From NCBI RefSeq assembly GCF_015354445.1, contig NZ_JADKYT010000001.1:992001-1056000 (forward strand): a DNA stretch of 64,000 nucleotides, in the 5' to 3' direction. The notes beneath the pieces are model-generated. The model ran no database searches. It was not told the origin of the DNA and saw nothing but the letters and a program-made list of their open reading frames with translations. Positions 1-8,488 of this stretch are shown piece by piece. The position numbers and the translations under genes were made by a program. How positions within the stretch are numbered: the first letter of the stretch is position 1; the number at the start of each line of letters is the position of its first letter. The DNA is from Methylophilus sp. QUAN. GTDB taxonomy: Bacteria; Pseudomonadota; Gammaproteobacteria; Burkholderiales; Methylophilaceae.

Positions 1-110
1 TTCAGGAAAACGACTTTATAACGTGCGTTATCAGCTTCGCTGAGCTCTGGAAAAAGCTTGATCGGACGCAACATGACGACAAGCGCTTGGCTAATCCACT
101 TCTTCAACAT
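1..110 (-). CDS. Partial gene of unknown function, N-terminal 36 residues
   Basis: An open minus-strand frame begins with ATG at 110-108 and runs off the left edge. A good ribosome-binding site (GAGGA, about seven bases before the ATG) supports this start. The visible N-terminus (MLKKWISQALVVMLRPIKLF) has a short hydrophobic stretch and then the charged sequence SEADNARYKVVF. I do not recognise the family. It is divergent from cysM and the two share the region 111-307. An overlapping plus-strand frame starting at 87 looks like chance. Confidence 0.45.
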   Translation of the reverse strand, partial: MLKKWISQALVVMLRPIKLFPELSEADNARYKVVFL

Positions 111-129
111 CCAGTTTCCTCGGTAATTA

Positions 130-158
130 TTGTTTTTGTGATGCAGGCAGTTTATGTA
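130..158 (+). promoter_or_regulatory. Possible sigma-70 promoter upstream of cysM
   Basis: TTGTTT (130-135) and TATGTA (153-158) are separated by 17 bases, a reasonable but not strong match to -35/-10 elements. It lies about 150 bases before the cysM start in an otherwise gene-free stretch. This is inference from spacing only. Confidence 0.3.
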
Positions 159-307
159 AAATTAGTACTTCACCAGCTAAATCAGGAACGACACTGGAAT
201 TTTACATATATTAAGTATCTGCGGGTATTACTTTTACGCGATTCAATTCAGAATATTTTGGGCACCAGGCCCCGTTCCGTCTGGAAAACAACAAACATCG
301 GTCTGTT

Positions 308-1201
308 ATGAAACCATATAAAACTTTGGATGACTTTGTCGGCAATACGCCACTGGTCGCTTTGCAGCGCATGAACCCTAATCCGAGCAATACCATCCTG
401 CTCAAACTGGAAGGTAACAATCCAGCTGGTTCAGTCAAGGATAGGCCTGCCTACAGCATGATTTTGCGCGCCGAACAGCGTGGTCAGATCAAACCGGGAG
501 ATACCCTGATTGAAGCCACCAGCGGCAATACGGGGATTGCGTTAGCCATGGTGGCCGCCATGCGCGGTTATAAAATGGTGTTGGTGATGCCAGAGAACCA
601 GTCCATCGAACGCAGGCAAAGCATGAAGGCCTATGGTGCCGAGCTGGTGTTAACCCCTAAAGACGGCAGTATGGAGCTGGCGCGTGATGTAGCGATGAAG
701 TTACAGGCCGAGGGGGAAGGCATCGTACTCGACCAGTTTGGCAATTCAGATAATCCGCTGGCCCATTATGAAGGCACCGGCCCTGAAATCTGGCGCGATA
801 CAGCGGGTAAAGTCACGCATTTTGTGTCCAGCATGGGTACAACGGGGACCATTATGGGGACTTCGCGCTACCTCAAGGAACAAAATCCGGATATCCAGAT
901 CATCGGTGTGCAACCTGAAGAAGGGGCGCAAATCCCGGGTATCCGCAAATGGCCGGAAGAATATATGCCCTCCATTTTTGATGCCAAGCGTATTGATGAG
1001 CTACGTTATGTGAGCCAGAAGCATGCGGAAGACACCACACGCAAGCTGGCTAACACAGAAGGTATTTTTGCCGGTATTTCCAGTGGCGGCGCTTTATACA
1101 CGGCCTTGCAGCTGTCTAAAGAAGTCAATAATGCCGTGATTGTCACCATCGTCTGCGACCGTGGTGACCGCTACTTGTCTACCGGAGTGTTTCCAGGCTG
1201 A
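308..1201 (+). CDS. cysM: Cysteine synthase B (O-acetylserine sulfhydrylase, CysM type)
   Basis: A PLP-dependent beta-substitution enzyme that makes cysteine from O-acetylserine and sulfide, or S-sulfocysteine from thiosulfate in the CysM subfamily. At 297 residues it has the usual CysM length. The PLP lysine is K44 in NNPAGSVKDR, the phosphate-side loop TSGNTG is at 71-76, and a glycine-rich SMGTTGTIMG segment binds the cofactor phosphate. Near the C-terminus GISSGGA matches the conserved cofactor-pocket segment. The stop codon overlaps the next start by one base (TGATG at 1199-1203), so cysM is probably translationally coupled to the envelope operon behind it, although no metabolic link is obvious. 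Family assignment is firm; the B rather than A isoform rests on overall similarity. Confidence 0.93.
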   Translation: MKPYKTLDDFVGNTPLVALQRMNPNPSNTILLKLEGNNPAGSVKDRPAYSMILRAEQRGQIKPGDTLIEATSGNTGIALAMVAAMRGYKMVLVMPENQSIERRQSMKAYGAELVLTPKDGSMELARDVAMKLQAEGEGIVLDQFGNSDNPLAHYEGTGPEIWRDTAGKVTHFVSSMGTTGTIMGTSRYLKEQNPDIQIIGVQPEEGAQIPGIRKWPEEYMPSIFDAKRIDELRYVSQKHAEDTTRKLANTEGIFAGISSGGALYTALQLSKEVNNAVIVTIVCDRGDRYLSTGVFPG

Positions 1202-3189
1202 TGCGCATCTGCGGGCTGATGCTGTTGCTCTGGTCAGCGCATCTGTGCGCCATGACCGAGATCAGCCTCAGCGCGGACAGTATTTCCAGCGACCTGTTCC
1301 AGCTCGATAAACCGCATGCGGTGGTCAATTTGCACGCCCAGCAGCAGGTGCAAGTGCATGCTGATCGTTTGCAACTTGGCGATGCACGCCTGGATAACCC
1401 TAATATCCGGCTGGATATGGGCGCGCGGCCAACGCTGCTGGTGACTTCTGACCAGTTGCACATGCAACCTTACCAGGTGCGCCAGCCGAGGATATTTCTT
1501 GATTTGCGGCCACAAACCCGCCAGCCTGTATTGTCTTTTTATGCCGAGGTCAAAGCCTTGCAGGACAACGTATGGGGCACCTTTCACCTCAATTGCCAGG
1601 TGCCTGCACAGGCAGCGAGTCAAACCTGGCGTTGCGAAGATGGCCTGTATCAAGATGTGCGTTCGCATGTGCCGTTCAATGTGCTGGTCACACCCACGTG
1701 GAAGGAACAGGGCAAAGCCGGCCCCGCAGCCAGAGGAGTCGACCTGGAGTTGGCGGTTCGCGAGGCCCGTTTTAGTGATGCTTCCGGCTTGCATGCAGGC
1801 GATAAATTGACCGGAAAAGTGAATCTGTCTGCGCACGAGCAAGCAGGCGGCTGGCGCTGGCAGGGCGTATTTCAATGGCAGCAGGGTGAGTTGTTCTGGC
1901 AGCCGTTTTATTTTGCCGATGGCAACAAACGGTTTGAGATTCGTGGCTTTTACCACCAACCCACGGTCGATATTGAACAGGCCACGCTGGAGTTGCAAGG
2001 GGTGGGTACCTTGCATAGCCAAAGCCGCATCAACCTCGTCAGCAAAGCATTTGAATTTTTAAAGGTCGATGCCAAAGACGTGGATTTTAACGGTGTCTAC
2101 CAGGCGTTTATCCAGCCACTGATTCCACACTCGGCGTTTGGCCACTTGAATGTGTCCGGTAAGGCTGACTGGTCGTTTGAGGCCAAAGGCTTGCAGCCGC
2201 TCAAGTTCCACCTCAATATCACTGATGCCAGTGTAGAAGACCAGGCGGGTAAATTCGGCTTTAGCCACTTTAATGCCGATATTCCCTGGGATTATGATCA
2301 CCCCAAGCAGATTGCCATGGGCTACCAGTCTGGCCATATTTTAAAGATCCCCCTGGGAGAAACCCGCTGGCAAGCTGAGGTCGACCGTTTTTCGATTACC
2401 GCACCACGGTTACAGTTGCCTATCCTGGATGGTGGCCTGGACTTTCAGGATGTTTCCGCGGCCTGGATCAATCAAAGCATGGTCTGGCATGTCAAAATGG
2501 ACTTGCAGCCGATCAGTATGTCCAGTTTTAGTCAGGCGCTGGATTGGCCGCTTATGCGTGGCCAGATCGCTGGCACGATCCCGCTGGTGACTTACGCTAA
2601 CCATGAGCTACGCATGATGGGCGATATGCAATTCAAACTGTTTAATGGCATGGTGGGCATGTCTGACCTGGATATTGATGACCCTTTGGGCGCGGTGCCC
2701 AAGTTACATGCCAATTTCACCATGCGTGAGATTGACCTAGGTGAAATCACGCGCACGTTTAATTTTGGCTCTATCAGTGGCAAACTCGAAGGCGACATCA
2801 AAGATTTGCGCCTGCAAAACTGGAAACCGGTGTCCATGGATGCGTTTGTGCGTACGGCCGACGGCCCGTTTGAGAAAAAAATCTCGCAACGTGCGGTAGA
2901 AAACATCACGGCGTTGGGCGGGGAGGGCACGGCGGCGGCTTTGCAACGTACCTTTTTGCGCTTTTTTAAAGAATTCGGCTATGAAAAAATCGGCTTGAGT
3001 TGTCAATTGCGCGGTGATATTTGCAAAATGGGCGGTGTTGAACCCTTGCCGGATGGCTTTGTGATCGTCAAAGGCAAGAGTGTGCCGTCGGTCAACGTCA
3101 ATGGCTATACACAATATGTCAGCTGGAAAGACGTGTTGGGGCGCATGCAGCGCGTGACGGATAGCAATAGTAAAATCATTATCGATTAA
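1201..3189 (+). CDS. ydbH: YdbH-like AsmA-superfamily intermembrane lipid transport protein
   Basis: A 662-residue exported protein. An N-terminal hydrophobic segment of about 17 residues looks like a signal peptide or inner-membrane anchor. The rest is a long beta-rich repeat-like chain, typical of AsmA-like proteins that form a groove between inner and outer membrane. In enteric bacteria YdbH acts with the small lipoprotein YnbE and periplasmic YdbL, redundantly with TamB and YhdP, in moving phospholipids to the outer membrane. The next two genes here fit those partners in order, which is the strongest support. The start overlaps the cysM stop by one base. Sequence recognition alone would be weaker; context raises confidence. 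Confidence 0.72.
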   Translation: MRICGLMLLLWSAHLCAMTEISLSADSISSDLFQLDKPHAVVNLHAQQQVQVHADRLQLGDARLDNPNIRLDMGARPTLLVTSDQLHMQPYQVRQPRIFLDLRPQTRQPVLSFYAEVKALQDNVWGTFHLNCQVPAQAASQTWRCEDGLYQDVRSHVPFNVLVTPTWKEQGKAGPAARGVDLELAVREARFSDASGLHAGDKLTGKVNLSAHEQAGGWRWQGVFQWQQGELFWQPFYFADGNKRFEIRGFYHQPTVDIEQATLELQGVGTLHSQSRINLVSKAFEFLKVDAKDVDFNGVYQAFIQPLIPHSAFGHLNVSGKADWSFEAKGLQPLKFHLNITDASVEDQAGKFGFSHFNADIPWDYDHPKQIAMGYQSGHILKIPLGETRWQAEVDRFSITAPRLQLPILDGGLDFQDVSAAWINQSMVWHVKMDLQPISMSSFSQALDWPLMRGQIAGTIPLVTYANHELRMMGDMQFKLFNGMVGMSDLDIDDPLGAVPKLHANFTMREIDLGEITRTFNFGSISGKLEGDIKDLRLQNWKPVSMDAFVRTADGPFEKKISQRAVENITALGGEGTAAALQRTFLRFFKEFGYEKIGLSCQLRGDICKMGGVEPLPDGFVIVKGKSVPSVNVNGYTQYVSWKDVLGRMQRVTDSNSKIIID

Positions 3190-3237
3190 ACTTGCATCTA
3201 TGATGAAGCACAAAACGGTTGTCAGAAAGGAAGCAGA

Positions 3238-3504
3238 TTGAACCTGACTTTAATGAAACAGGGCTGGATGCGTACGGGGTTATTGGTACTGTCGGCCACG
3301 GGCTTGAGCGCTTGTGTCACCATTAATATCTACTTTCCGGCCGCCGCTGCAGAAAAAGCAGCGGACAAAGTCATAGACGAAATCTGGCAGGTGCCTGCCG
3401 GACAATCCCCGGCGTCGAGCCGGCATTCTGCGCCGACTGCCACCCCGGTGACCCCGTCTGCAACACCGGTAACGCCGACCGTGAATCCGGAGTCAGTCCC
3501 ATGA
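3238..3504 (+). CDS. ynbE: YnbE-like small outer-membrane lipoprotein
   Basis: An 88-residue predicted lipoprotein. The lipobox is LSAC with the lipidated cysteine at residue 26, followed by VTINIYFPAAAAEKAADKVI, an alternating segment that could add a beta strand to the end of YdbH. The tail is an unusual Thr/Pro/Val/Ser-rich stretch (PTATPVTPSATPVTPTVNP). I chose the TTG at 3238 because AGGA lies six bases upstream; the next ATG (3253) would be too far from it. The position between the YdbH-like and DUF1318 genes matches ydbH-ynbE-ydbL in enterics, although direct similarity to E. coli YnbE is slight. Confidence 0.65.
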   Translation: MNLTLMKQGWMRTGLLVLSATGLSACVTINIYFPAAAAEKAADKVIDEIWQVPAGQSPASSRHSAPTATPVTPSATPVTPTVNPESVP

Positions 3505-3980
3505 TGATATTGCTACATAATTGTTCACGTCTGTTGCAACTATTTCTGCACCAGGGTTATCAGACTTTGAAGATCGGTGCGGTTTTTGGCTGCTTGGCGA
3601 TGTTTTTTGCGACGTTGCCAGCCTATGCTGCGGCCGACCTGGATGTGAATACCCCCGCGGTTGCGGCAGTCAAAGCTAGTATGCAGAGCCGTCATCTACA
3701 GTTACTGCCGCACTACCAGTCTGGCGCAGTGGGTTTGACCGCAGACGGTTTTGTTGCGGTAAAAGAGGCCGGTTTGGTGCCATTGTCCCAACGTAGTGCG
3801 TTGACCGCACTGGTCAAAGATGAAAACGCTGACCGCGCCAGGTTATATCAGGGCATGGCTGCCGCAAATGGTCACCCTGAATGGGAAGGCGAGATACAGC
3901 GTACATTTGCCCAGCGCTGGGTGGATAAAGCGCAAGCTGGCTGGTTTGTGCAGCGCGATGGACAGTGGGTACGTAAATAG
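3501..3980 (+). CDS. ydbL: YdbL-like periplasmic protein (DUF1318)
   Basis: A 159-residue protein with a hydrophobic export segment at about 23-43 that ends in a plausible signal-peptidase site (PAYAAA). The mature part resembles the DUF1318/YdbL family: an N-terminal helix VAAVKASMQSR, the pattern GLTADGFVAVK, a charged ENADRARLYQGMA helix, and the C-terminal AQAGWFVQRDGQWVRK, close to the 'GEYVQGINGKWLRK' ending of E. coli YdbL. Its ATG overlaps the previous stop by four bases (ATGA). In E. coli YdbL acts with YdbH and YnbE in outer-membrane lipid homeostasis. The role here is inferred from the three-gene context. Confidence 0.78.
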   Translation: MMILLHNCSRLLQLFLHQGYQTLKIGAVFGCLAMFFATLPAYAAADLDVNTPAVAAVKASMQSRHLQLLPHYQSGAVGLTADGFVAVKEAGLVPLSQRSALTALVKDENADRARLYQGMAAANGHPEWEGEIQRTFAQRWVDKAQAGWFVQRDGQWVRK

Positions 3981-4161
3981 GCTGGTAAAACAACAGCTTG
4001 GCTGATATTGGGAGTGTTGAGTCCTGGAGTGGCTTGCCTGATGCACAGCGATTGTCTGCTATGGCAATTCGATAAACAACGCAGTAAAAGCATCGGCTTT
4101 CAGTTTCAGGCATGGTCATTGCATACAATCTAAGTGCATGTTCCGATGAAAGGAGTCCGTT

Positions 4162-4641
4162 GTGGCAACTAATCTTTTCGTTCTCCCTCGCTTGGGTGAA
4201 AGTATTCATCAGCAGGATTTGGGGATTTATTACATCCTTAATCACCATACTGGCCGTGTACGTTCCTTGATACAGCTGGTGCGTGAAAATGTGCATTGGT
4301 ATCTGATGCAATTGCAGCCGATTGCCGATGGCCTGGATTACCGCTGGTCAGTGATGTCACGCGCTGAGGACTGCGCACTTAAATCTGCGACCGATAAGCA
4401 AATCGCTCATTATTTTTCCAAAGCTGAATATGCAGAGCCCTATGGTGCCTGGCAAGTCATGCGTAATGCCGACTTCGGGTTTGCCAAGTTCACGCCGATG
4501 GAGGAGCCGCATGATGTCAGTTATGCGATTCTGACGTTTGATGGTGAAGAAATGCAAACGCCTATTCGCTTGCATAAGGCGCCTGCGGAGTGGCTGGAAG
4601 AAGATTCCGAAACCGATATCCTGCAGTTGGAGTTTGCCTAA
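4162..4641 (+). CDS. Protein of unknown function
   Basis: A 159-residue soluble protein without signal peptide or membrane segment. The GTG start at 4162 has AGGAG six to seven bases upstream (GAAAGGAGTCCGTTGTG), so the frame is very likely real. It is rich in aromatic and acidic residues and has a negatively charged C-terminus (EWLEEDSETDILQLEFA). I see no catalytic motif and do not recognise the family. It stands alone: the upstream operon ends at 3980 and the next gene is convergent. The 180 bases before it hold no obvious strong promoter. Confidence 0.7.
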   Translation: MATNLFVLPRLGESIHQQDLGIYYILNHHTGRVRSLIQLVRENVHWYLMQLQPIADGLDYRWSVMSRAEDCALKSATDKQIAHYFSKAEYAEPYGAWQVMRNADFGFAKFTPMEEPHDVSYAILTFDGEEMQTPIRLHKAPAEWLEEDSETDILQLEFA

Positions 4642-4701
4642 ACTATCGCCTGCAGCAACTACCACACGCTGGTGGTAGCTGCTTTCGAGAGGTCTGCCGT
4701 A

Positions 4702-5379
4702 TTACGCGGTGGTGCTGACCACATTGCCCGTCGGGCCGCGGTGTTGCATGCTGCTTGATAACGCTTGCAGGAAACCACTCAGGCTGGCATTGTCGCTGCT
4801 TCCGCCCAGTGCGCTCACGAGTGACTGAAAGCTGCTTTGCAGGTCGCTGGAGGCGCCATCTGAACTAGTATCCGTGCTTGTGCTGTCGGCCGTGCTGTCA
4901 CTGCTCAAAGAAGCAATCAGGCTTTGCAATTTTGATTCCATGCCATGATCACCATAAGGCGGTGGCGGAGGCATTCCTTGTGCCGCACTCGTCGCTTCTG
5001 TTTCACTTTCGCTATTCTCTGTGCTGCTGGTGTCGGCTGTGCCTTGTGACTGCAAGGCACTGATCAGGTTTTGTAAAAAGCTATTCAACGCACTGGCGGC
5101 ATCGGTTGTGCTATCGCTGCTGGTAGACGTGTCCGCACTGTCTGCGCTGGTGCTCGTACTTGTACTGCTGGTGCCGGACTGCCCGAAAATAGACTCCAGG
5201 CCACCTTCAATGCCCGCACTTTTTAATGCCGAGTCAATAGCGCCCAGTAAGCCACCACCATCTTTACCCTGACCTTCGCCATCCGGTGGTGGCGGTGGAG
5301 GTTGCATGCCGTTGCGTTGACCCACCTGCGAAAACGATTGAATACTGCTGCTACTGCCTAATGAACTGATAGATGTCAT
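4702..5379 (-). CDS. Low-complexity Ser/Thr/Asp-rich protein with proline tracts, function unknown
   Basis: A 225-residue protein, no signal peptide. The start is ATG at 5379-5377, preceded by GGAG with eight bases spacing; the longer frame back to 5445 lacks such a site. The N-terminus MTSISSLGSSSSIQSFSQVG resembles small secreted or EF-hand-type proteins that begin with serine-rich leaders, but no EF-hand loop is present. Two proline tracts occur (QPPPPPPDG and GMPPPPPYG). Between acidic Ser/Thr linkers there are four short amphipathic segments of one type: LNSFLQNLISALQS, ESKLQSLIASLSS, QSSFQSLVSALGG and LSGFLQALSSSMQ, suggesting internal duplication. It is divergent from the exonuclease gene across an operator-bearing region. 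Function unknown. Confidence 0.68.
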   Translation of the reverse strand: MTSISSLGSSSSIQSFSQVGQRNGMQPPPPPPDGEGQGKDGGGLLGAIDSALKSAGIEGGLESIFGQSGTSSTSTSTSADSADTSTSSDSTTDAASALNSFLQNLISALQSQGTADTSSTENSESETEATSAAQGMPPPPPYGDHGMESKLQSLIASLSSDSTADSTSTDTSSDGASSDLQSSFQSLVSALGGSSDNASLSGFLQALSSSMQHRGPTGNVVSTTA

Positions 5380-5542
5380 GATGAGAGCTCCGTTAATTTT
5401 AATCCGTAAGTGTTTAAGGTTCAGGGCTGATGTGATTGCTCGCAATCCATCGTGTTGACTGAACAGTGCCAGATTAAAGCGGAGTGTTATTTTTTGATTG
5501 CTTGAAAAAACACAAAAAGTCTTTATAAATCATATATTTAAA

Positions 5543-5587
5543 TGTATCAATTGATACAAATGGCGACGAATTGTATCAATTGATACA
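5543..5587. promoter_or_regulatory. Tandem identical 16-bp palindromes, probable operator pair
   Basis: The perfect palindrome TGTATCAATTGATACA occurs at 5543-5558 and again, identical, at 5572-5587, with centres 29 bases apart. The pair lies in the 311-base gap between two divergent genes (starts at 5379 and 5691). Two copies of a full palindrome are typical of a dimeric HTH repressor or activator bound twice. No regulator gene lies beside it. I cannot name the regulator family. Apart from these sites, the gap is AT-rich with no other evident element. Confidence 0.75.
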
Positions 5588-5690
5588 TTTGATGGGGTTT
5601 GTATACACACGATGCGTGAAAAACAAGGTTTTCTGGTGTAAGCAAGGGTGCTGTGCTATTTTAAAAAGCAATTTTTTTACGGATGCACAC

Positions 5691-6461
5691 ATGCTAAGTT
5701 TGGTGTTTGATATTGAAACTATCCCCGATGTGGATGGAATACGTCAGTTACATGACCTGCCAGCCAGTTTGAGCGATGCGGATGTGGCGAATATTGCTTT
5801 TCACCAACGTCGTCAGCAGAATGGGACTGATTTCCTGCCACATCATTTGCAGCGTGTATGTGCGATTTCTTGCGCTTTGCGCGAGGGCAGCCAGTTTCGC
5901 GTATGGACGCTAGGCGATGAGCAGTCGAGTGAGGCGGAAATTATCCAGCGCTTTTTCGATGGCATAGAAAAATACACGCCTAACCTGGTGAGCTGGAATG
6001 GCGGTGGCTTTGACTTGCCTGTGCTGCATTACCGCGCCATGGTGCACGGCATCGCCGCGCCACGTTATTGGGATCTGGGTGAGGATGACAAAGATTTCAA
6101 ATGGAATAACTATATTAGTCGCTACCACATGAGGCATCTGGATTTAATGGATGTGTTAGCTATGTATAGCGGCCGCGCCAATGCGCCGCTGGATCAAATG
6201 GCGCAGTTATGCGGCTTCCCCGGTAAATTGGGCATGGATGGCAGCAAGGTGTGGCAGGCTTATTTGAACGGAGAGGTGAAAGCGATACGTGATTATTGCG
6301 AAACGGACGTCGCCAACACGCACCTTGTTTATTTGCGCTTTCTCAAAATGCGCGGTCACTTGAATGAGGCCAACTATGCCGCAGAAATCCAGTTGGTACG
6401 CGAGACCTTATCCGGTTACGGCGGTGAGCACTGGCAACAGTTTATGGCTGCCTGGGCTTGA
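5691..6461 (+). CDS. DEDD-type 3'-5' exonuclease related to the PolB proofreading domain
   Basis: A 256-residue single-domain nuclease of the predicted 3'-5' exonuclease (PolB-like) family. The exonuclease motifs are visible: Exo I in LVFDIETIPD near the N-terminus (Asp and Glu metal ligands), Exo II in SWNGGGFDLPVLHYRA, and Exo III in IRDYCETDVANTHLVY with tyrosine and aspartate. Family members start directly before Exo I, so I place the start at ATG 5691 rather than the frame's first codon at 5571, which would lie inside the palindrome region. The ribosome-binding site is weak (ACGGAT). The protein stands alone and may act in repair or RNA/DNA end trimming; substrate unknown. Confidence 0.85.
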   Translation: MLSLVFDIETIPDVDGIRQLHDLPASLSDADVANIAFHQRRQQNGTDFLPHHLQRVCAISCALREGSQFRVWTLGDEQSSEAEIIQRFFDGIEKYTPNLVSWNGGGFDLPVLHYRAMVHGIAAPRYWDLGEDDKDFKWNNYISRYHMRHLDLMDVLAMYSGRANAPLDQMAQLCGFPGKLGMDGSKVWQAYLNGEVKAIRDYCETDVANTHLVYLRFLKMRGHLNEANYAAEIQLVRETLSGYGGEHWQQFMAAWA

Positions 6462-6501
6462 GGTTAAACGCCTGGTTTGGCGATATCTAACATCTTATAT
6501 T

Positions 6502-6537
6502 ACCGTCGATAAACCCTTGATGGCGTTTATCGACGGT
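6502..6537 (+). terminator. Hairpin terminator candidate after the exonuclease gene
   Basis: A perfect 13-bp stem (ACCGTCGATAAAC with GTTTATCGACGGT) encloses a 10-base loop and is followed by TAAGGGTTTT. It lies between two convergent genes, so it may serve both. The T-run is interrupted, so its efficiency as an intrinsic terminator is uncertain. Confidence 0.6.
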
Positions 6538-6545
6538 TAAGGGTT

Positions 6546-7034
6546 TTAAGGCGTCTCAGTGGCAGGCACTTCTGGTGCTGCAGCATCTTCTACTGTGGGT
6601 TCTACAGTATCTTCATCAATCTTGTTTTTCCAGTTCAGGATCACGCGTTGGTGCTTTTTAGCGTCATGCGTAAAGCGATAACGTTGCTCGCTGCCAAGAT
6701 AACTGGCAATGGCCTGGTATTTGCCGCTAGGCAGGTTTAGTAACAACCTGGGCGCAGCGTGCTCCAGCGTAAATACCGTCTGGTTTTTGCTATCGACGAT
6801 GCTGATGTTAATGTCATCAATCACGCGGCCGACTTTACCTTCTGAAAACAGGAAATACAGATTGAATTGCTTTTTAAAGGACTCCATGGCGTCGACTTCT
6901 TCTGAGCCTATGCCACCAGTGACATAGTCCACGCCGTGGGCCTCTTGCTGAATGGCCACTTCGTCAGCGAAGCAGAAGGACGATGAAAAAAGTGCTACCA
7001 CCAGTGTCGTGGTTAAGCGCCATTGTTTAAGCAT
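6546..7034 (-). CDS. Exported protein of unknown function
   Basis: A 162-residue protein with a clear signal peptide (MLKQWRLTTTLVVALFSSSFCFA, cleaved before DE). The mature part contains the segment YVTGGIGSEEVDAM, then an alternating region LYFLFSEGKVGRVIDDINIS and LPSGKYQAIASYLG that resembles a carboxypeptidase-regulatory-like beta sandwich. The tail is acidic and proline-rich. I chose the ATG at 7034 since AGGAG lies six bases upstream; a GTG three bases earlier is too close. The gene diverges from rlmD by only 67 bases. Function unknown; periplasmic location inferred. Confidence 0.72.
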   Translation of the reverse strand: MLKQWRLTTTLVVALFSSSFCFADEVAIQQEAHGVDYVTGGIGSEEVDAMESFKKQFNLYFLFSEGKVGRVIDDINISIVDSKNQTVFTLEHAAPRLLLNLPSGKYQAIASYLGSEQRYRFTHDAKKHQRVILNWKNKIDEDTVEPTVEDAAAPEVPATETP

Positions 7035-7101
7035 CACAGACTCCTTATTTTGATTGGTTTGCTGGGTGATTGTATGCTCAATTCAGGTAAAATAACAGGT
7101 T

Positions 7102-8475
7102 ATGAGAAATAACCGTCAAAGATCGTCTAACCTGTCGTCTGCCGCCAGGGCCGCGCAGATTCCCCGCATTGCCACCATTGAATCCCTCGACCAGGAAGGT
7201 CGCGGGGTCACCCACGTCGACGGCAAAGTCATTTTCATCGAAGGTGCATTGCCGTTTGAAGAGGTGAAGTTTGTCTCGCATCATGTCAAGGCGACCTATG
7301 AGTTGGCGACGACGGTCGAGGTGTTGAAACAGTCCAGCCAGCGTGTGACGCCAGGTTGTGCCTATTTTGGCACTTGTGGTGGTTGCGCCATGCAGCATCT
7401 GGAGTTTTCCGCGCAAGTGGCGGCCAAACAGCGCATGCTGGAGGCTGATTTATGGCATATCGGCCGTGTGCGTGCCGAGAAAATCCTGCCGCCGATTCAG
7501 GGCACGCCATGGCATTATCGTCACAAGGCTCGCTTGCGGGTGCGTTATGTGGAGAAAAAGGGCGGCGTGCTGGTTGGCTTTAATGAAAAAGGCACCAGTT
7601 ATGTGACTTTTATGGATAGCTGTGAAGTGCTGACACAGCCAGTGTCCGACCTGATTGTGCCGTTGAAAGCACTGATCGGCCAGTTGTCTATCAAGCAGTC
7701 CGTCCCGCAGATTGAGTTGGCCGTTGGTGAAGATGCGACTGTATTGGTGTTCCGCATTATGGAAGCACTGACCGATGCGGATATCGCCTTGCTGCAAACC
7801 TTTGAAGAAACGCACAGTGTCCAGGTGTGGACGCAAAGCAAAGGCCCAGATACGGTGAAGCCCTTGTTCGCACATGATGGCATGTTGCATTACAGCCTGC
7901 CCGAATTTAACTTGCAATACCCGTTTAGCCCGATTGAGTTTACCCAGGTCAACCCGGCGATTAACCGCGTCATGATACGCCGTGCCATGCAGTTGTTGCA
8001 GCCGCAAGCCGGTGAGCGCATTGCTGACTTTTTCTGCGGCTTGGGCAACTTTACGCTGCCGATTGCACGCAGCGGGGCCAGCGTTTATGGCGTGGAAGGG
8101 TCGCAAGCGTTGGTGAAGCGCGCCGTGGAAAATGCACAGCTCAATGGTGTCAGCAATGTTGAATTTGCTGAATCTGATTTGTTCGATATGACGCCGGAGT
8201 CATTGCAGTCGCTGGGCGCGTTTGACAAGTGGCTGGTGGATCCGCCGCGTGATGGTGCGATTGAGTTGATCAAGTCCCTGCCAGATGCAGAAGATGCCAA
8301 CGCTGGCCATGCGCCATCACGTATTGTCTACGTCTCCTGTAACCCGGCGACGCTGGCGCGTGATGCGGCAATCCTGACGCAGTCCAAAGGCTATCGTTTG
8401 CAAGCGGCTGGCGTGATGAACATGTTCCCGCATACGGCGCATGTTGAATCTATCGCGATTTTTGAGAAGATTTAA
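7102..8475 (+). CDS. rlmD: 23S rRNA (uracil-C5) methyltransferase RlmD
   Basis: A 457-residue enzyme of the RumA/RlmD family that methylates U1939 of 23S rRNA using S-adenosylmethionine. An N-terminal TRAM RNA-binding domain (about 20-78) is followed by a [4Fe-4S] cluster site with C86, C92 and C95 in [17 protein letters not shown] and C174 in MDSCEVL. The C-terminal Rossmann domain has [12 protein letters not shown] for cofactor binding, LVDPPRDG, and the catalytic cysteine C413 in [11 protein letters not shown]. All key residues are present and length is normal. It ends 14 bases before the following lipoprotein gene, suggesting cotranscription. Confidence 0.95.
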   Translation: MRNNRQRSSNLSSAARAAQIPRIATIESLDQEGRGVTHVDGKVIFIEGALPFEEVKFVSHHVKATYELATTVEVLKQSSQRVTPGCAYFGTCGGCAMQHLEFSAQVAAKQRMLEADLWHIGRVRAEKILPPIQGTPWHYRHKARLRVRYVEKKGGVLVGFNEKGTSYVTFMDSCEVLTQPVSDLIVPLKALIGQLSIKQSVPQIELAVGEDATVLVFRIMEALTDADIALLQTFEETHSVQVWTQSKGPDTVKPLFAHDGMLHYSLPEFNLQYPFSPIEFTQVNPAINRVMIRRAMQLLQPQAGERIADFFCGLGNFTLPIARSGASVYGVEGSQALVKRAVENAQLNGVSNVEFAESDLFDMTPESLQSLGAFDKWLVDPPRDGAIELIKSLPDAEDANAGHAPSRIVYVSCNPATLARDAAILTQSKGYRLQAAGVMNMFPHTAHVESIAIFEKI

Positions 8476-8488
8476 GGTGATGGGCAGC

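Noticed and set aside
87-311. A 74-codon plus-strand open frame before cysM
   Set aside because: It overlaps a better-supported minus-strand gene start and the cysM promoter region, lacks a ribosome-binding site and has no family resemblance.
1234-2022. A 262-codon minus-strand open frame opposite the YdbH-like gene
   Set aside because: It shows no recognisable domain and lies within a clear plus-strand operon with overlapping starts and stops.
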